Below, piece after piece: positions 5,238 to 6,290 of a stretch of DNA of 6,290 nt (the first letter of the stretch is position 1; each line of letters opens with the position of its first letter). Under the pieces are notes generated by a model. It saw nothing but the letters and a program-made list of their open reading frames with translations, had not been told where the DNA came from and searched no databases. The stretch is from Sphingobacteriaceae bacterium. Its GTDB lineage: Bacteria; Bacteroidota; Bacteroidia; B-17B0; Aurantibacillaceae. The position numbers were made by a program, and so were the translations under genes. The stretch lies in contig JANYCL010000114.1 in NCBI GenBank assembly GCA_025360355.1, positions 1 through 6,290 of the forward strand, written 5' to 3'.

Positions 5238-6254
5238 ATGAAAAAAGTATTGTATGTAATTATTGGTTTAGTAGTAGGATATTTTATACTATGTTTATTT
5301 GGACCAAAAGAAATTTCAGTAGAAAGATCTATCGTTGTTAACGCGGATCCGGCAATAGTTAAAACTCAAATTGGAGATTTAAAATTCTTTCAGGAAAAAT
5401 GGTCGCCATGGAGCGAAAAAGATCCGAACATGAAAGTTACTTATATGGGCGAAATGGGGAAAGCAGGTTCAGGTTATTCTTGGACCGGAAATAAAGAGGT
5501 TGGTACAGGAACAATGGTTGTAAACTCTACGGAAGGAGATAGTGTGATCCAAACATTAACTTTAGATAGAATGGGAGATTCAAGAACATTCTATGCTGTT
5601 AAACCGGAAAATAGTGGAGCTAAAGTTACTTGGGGAATTTCTTTTGACATAGGTTTTATGGGAAGAGCAATGATGTTATTCATGAATATGGATAAAATGA
5701 TGGGTGGTGATTTTGAAAAAGGATTAACTAAATTTAAAACTGCAGTTGAATCAATGCCTGTTGCCGCGCCAACTGCTCAATATGAAATTAAAGAAGTTAG
5801 TTGGGAAGAAAAAACATTTATTGGAAAACGCGGTAAAATTTCATTTGAAAAACTAACACCATTTTTAGCAGAAAATTACCCAAAAATATTTGAGGAACTC
5901 GATAAAACTAAAGTTGCAACTCTAATGGCACCTTCAGCAATTTATTTTAGTAAGGATCAGGAAAAAGGAGAAACAGATTGCGCTGCGGTTACCTGTGTTC
6001 CCAAAGGAACAAATATAAAAGGTTATGAAACATTTGCTGTTCCAACTTCGAGAGTTTTACAAGTTCAATATTATGGTCCTTATGATAAAATTAGTATTGC
6101 ACATAAAGCAATGGATGAATATGTTAAAGCAAATAATTTACCAACCCCAAGTCATTTGATTGAAGAATACGTTACTGATCCGATGCATGAAAAAGATACG
6201 GCTAAATGGTTAACTAATATTTATTATGTTATTCCATTACCACTTAAAAAATAA
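5238..6254 (+). CDS. Membrane-anchored SRPBCC (START-like) plus GyrI-like ligand-binding domain protein
   Basis: This 338-residue protein has three parts. Residues 1-22 (MKKVLYVIIGLVVGYFILCL) form an N-terminal membrane segment; the cysteine is not in a lipobox, so it is a membrane anchor, not a lipoprotein. Residues about 25-172 form an SRPBCC/polyketide-cyclase-like domain, with the typical opening SVERSIVVNADPAIV, then WSPWSEKDPNM, GSGYSWTGNKEVGTGTM and TWGISFDI. Residues about 182-338 form a GyrI-like/AraC effector-binding domain, with VSWEEKTFIGKRGKI, a Y-G-P-Y-D-K segment and the ending THLIEEYVTDP-like motif (here SHLIEEYVTDP) followed by WLTNIYYVIPL. Both domains bind small hydrophobic ligands in known relatives, but no reaction is established. 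The topology (domains outside the cytoplasmic membrane) is inferred from the single N-terminal segment. The ATG at 5238 follows an A-rich leader. It is transcribed alone, divergent from the secreted hypothetical. Confidence 0.85.
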   Translation: MKKVLYVIIGLVVGYFILCLFGPKEISVERSIVVNADPAIVKTQIGDLKFFQEKWSPWSEKDPNMKVTYMGEMGKAGSGYSWTGNKEVGTGTMVVNSTEGDSVIQTLTLDRMGDSRTFYAVKPENSGAKVTWGISFDIGFMGRAMMLFMNMDKMMGGDFEKGLTKFKTAVESMPVAAPTAQYEIKEVSWEEKTFIGKRGKISFEKLTPFLAENYPKIFEELDKTKVATLMAPSAIYFSKDQEKGETDCAAVTCVPKGTNIKGYETFAVPTSRVLQVQYYGPYDKISIAHKAMDEYVKANNLPTPSHLIEEYVTDPMHEKDTAKWLTNIYYVIPLPLKK

Positions 6255-6290
6255 TTTAAGGCTCTAATCAAAAAAACATTTTAGTTTAAC

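Noticed and set aside
6255..6290. Terminator after the last gene
   Set aside because: CTAA/TTAG complementarity around an A-run is too short, and the window ends before any stronger signal.

Overview
The window is about 6.3 kb of AT-rich DNA. It most likely comes from a chromosome of a Bacteroidota (Flavobacteriia/Cytophagia-like) bacterium. Three things point there: TAnnTTTG-type promoter elements close to start codons, A-rich leaders instead of clear Shine-Dalgarno sites, and the type of proteins encoded. No mobile element, tRNA, rRNA or CRISPR array was seen. The phylum is an inference; the species cannot be named from this sequence.

Left part (1-3337, minus strand). In transcription order this holds a PhoH-family ATPase, then gmhA (sedoheptulose-7-phosphate isomerase), hddC (heptose-1-phosphate guanylyltransferase), a GmhB-like HAD phosphatase and a family 2 glycosyltransferase that runs off the left edge. 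The last four are closely packed: a 14-base gap, a 29-base overlap, then an ATGA overlap. They look like a GDP-D-glycero-alpha-D-manno-heptose supply operon feeding a surface-glycan transferase. The kinase step (HddA) is not in the window.

Middle part (3338-4527, plus strand). A divergent promoter region of 88 bases separates phoH from a gene for a SAM hydroxide adenosyltransferase (DUF62) homologue. That gene overlaps a small antibiotic-biosynthesis-monooxygenase (ABM) fold protein by 8 bases. The DUF62 homologue appears to lack the family's Asp-Arg-His catalytic triad.

Right part (4528-6290). A minus-strand gene of unknown function converges on the ABM gene with no base between the two stop codons. 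Its reading frame lacks a credible start, but a well-placed ATG and a clear signal peptide reappear if one base is dropped from a homopolymer run. It therefore looks like a frameshifted secreted protein (indel, phase variation or sequence error). The window ends with an intact plus-strand gene for a membrane-anchored protein that combines an SRPBCC/START-like domain with a GyrI-like ligand-binding domain.

Most of the window is ordinary core or glycan-related content, and I do not see a convincing undescribed system. The observations most worth checking are the frameshift at 5056-5068, the DUF62 protein without its triad, and the GmhB homologue without zinc cysteines.
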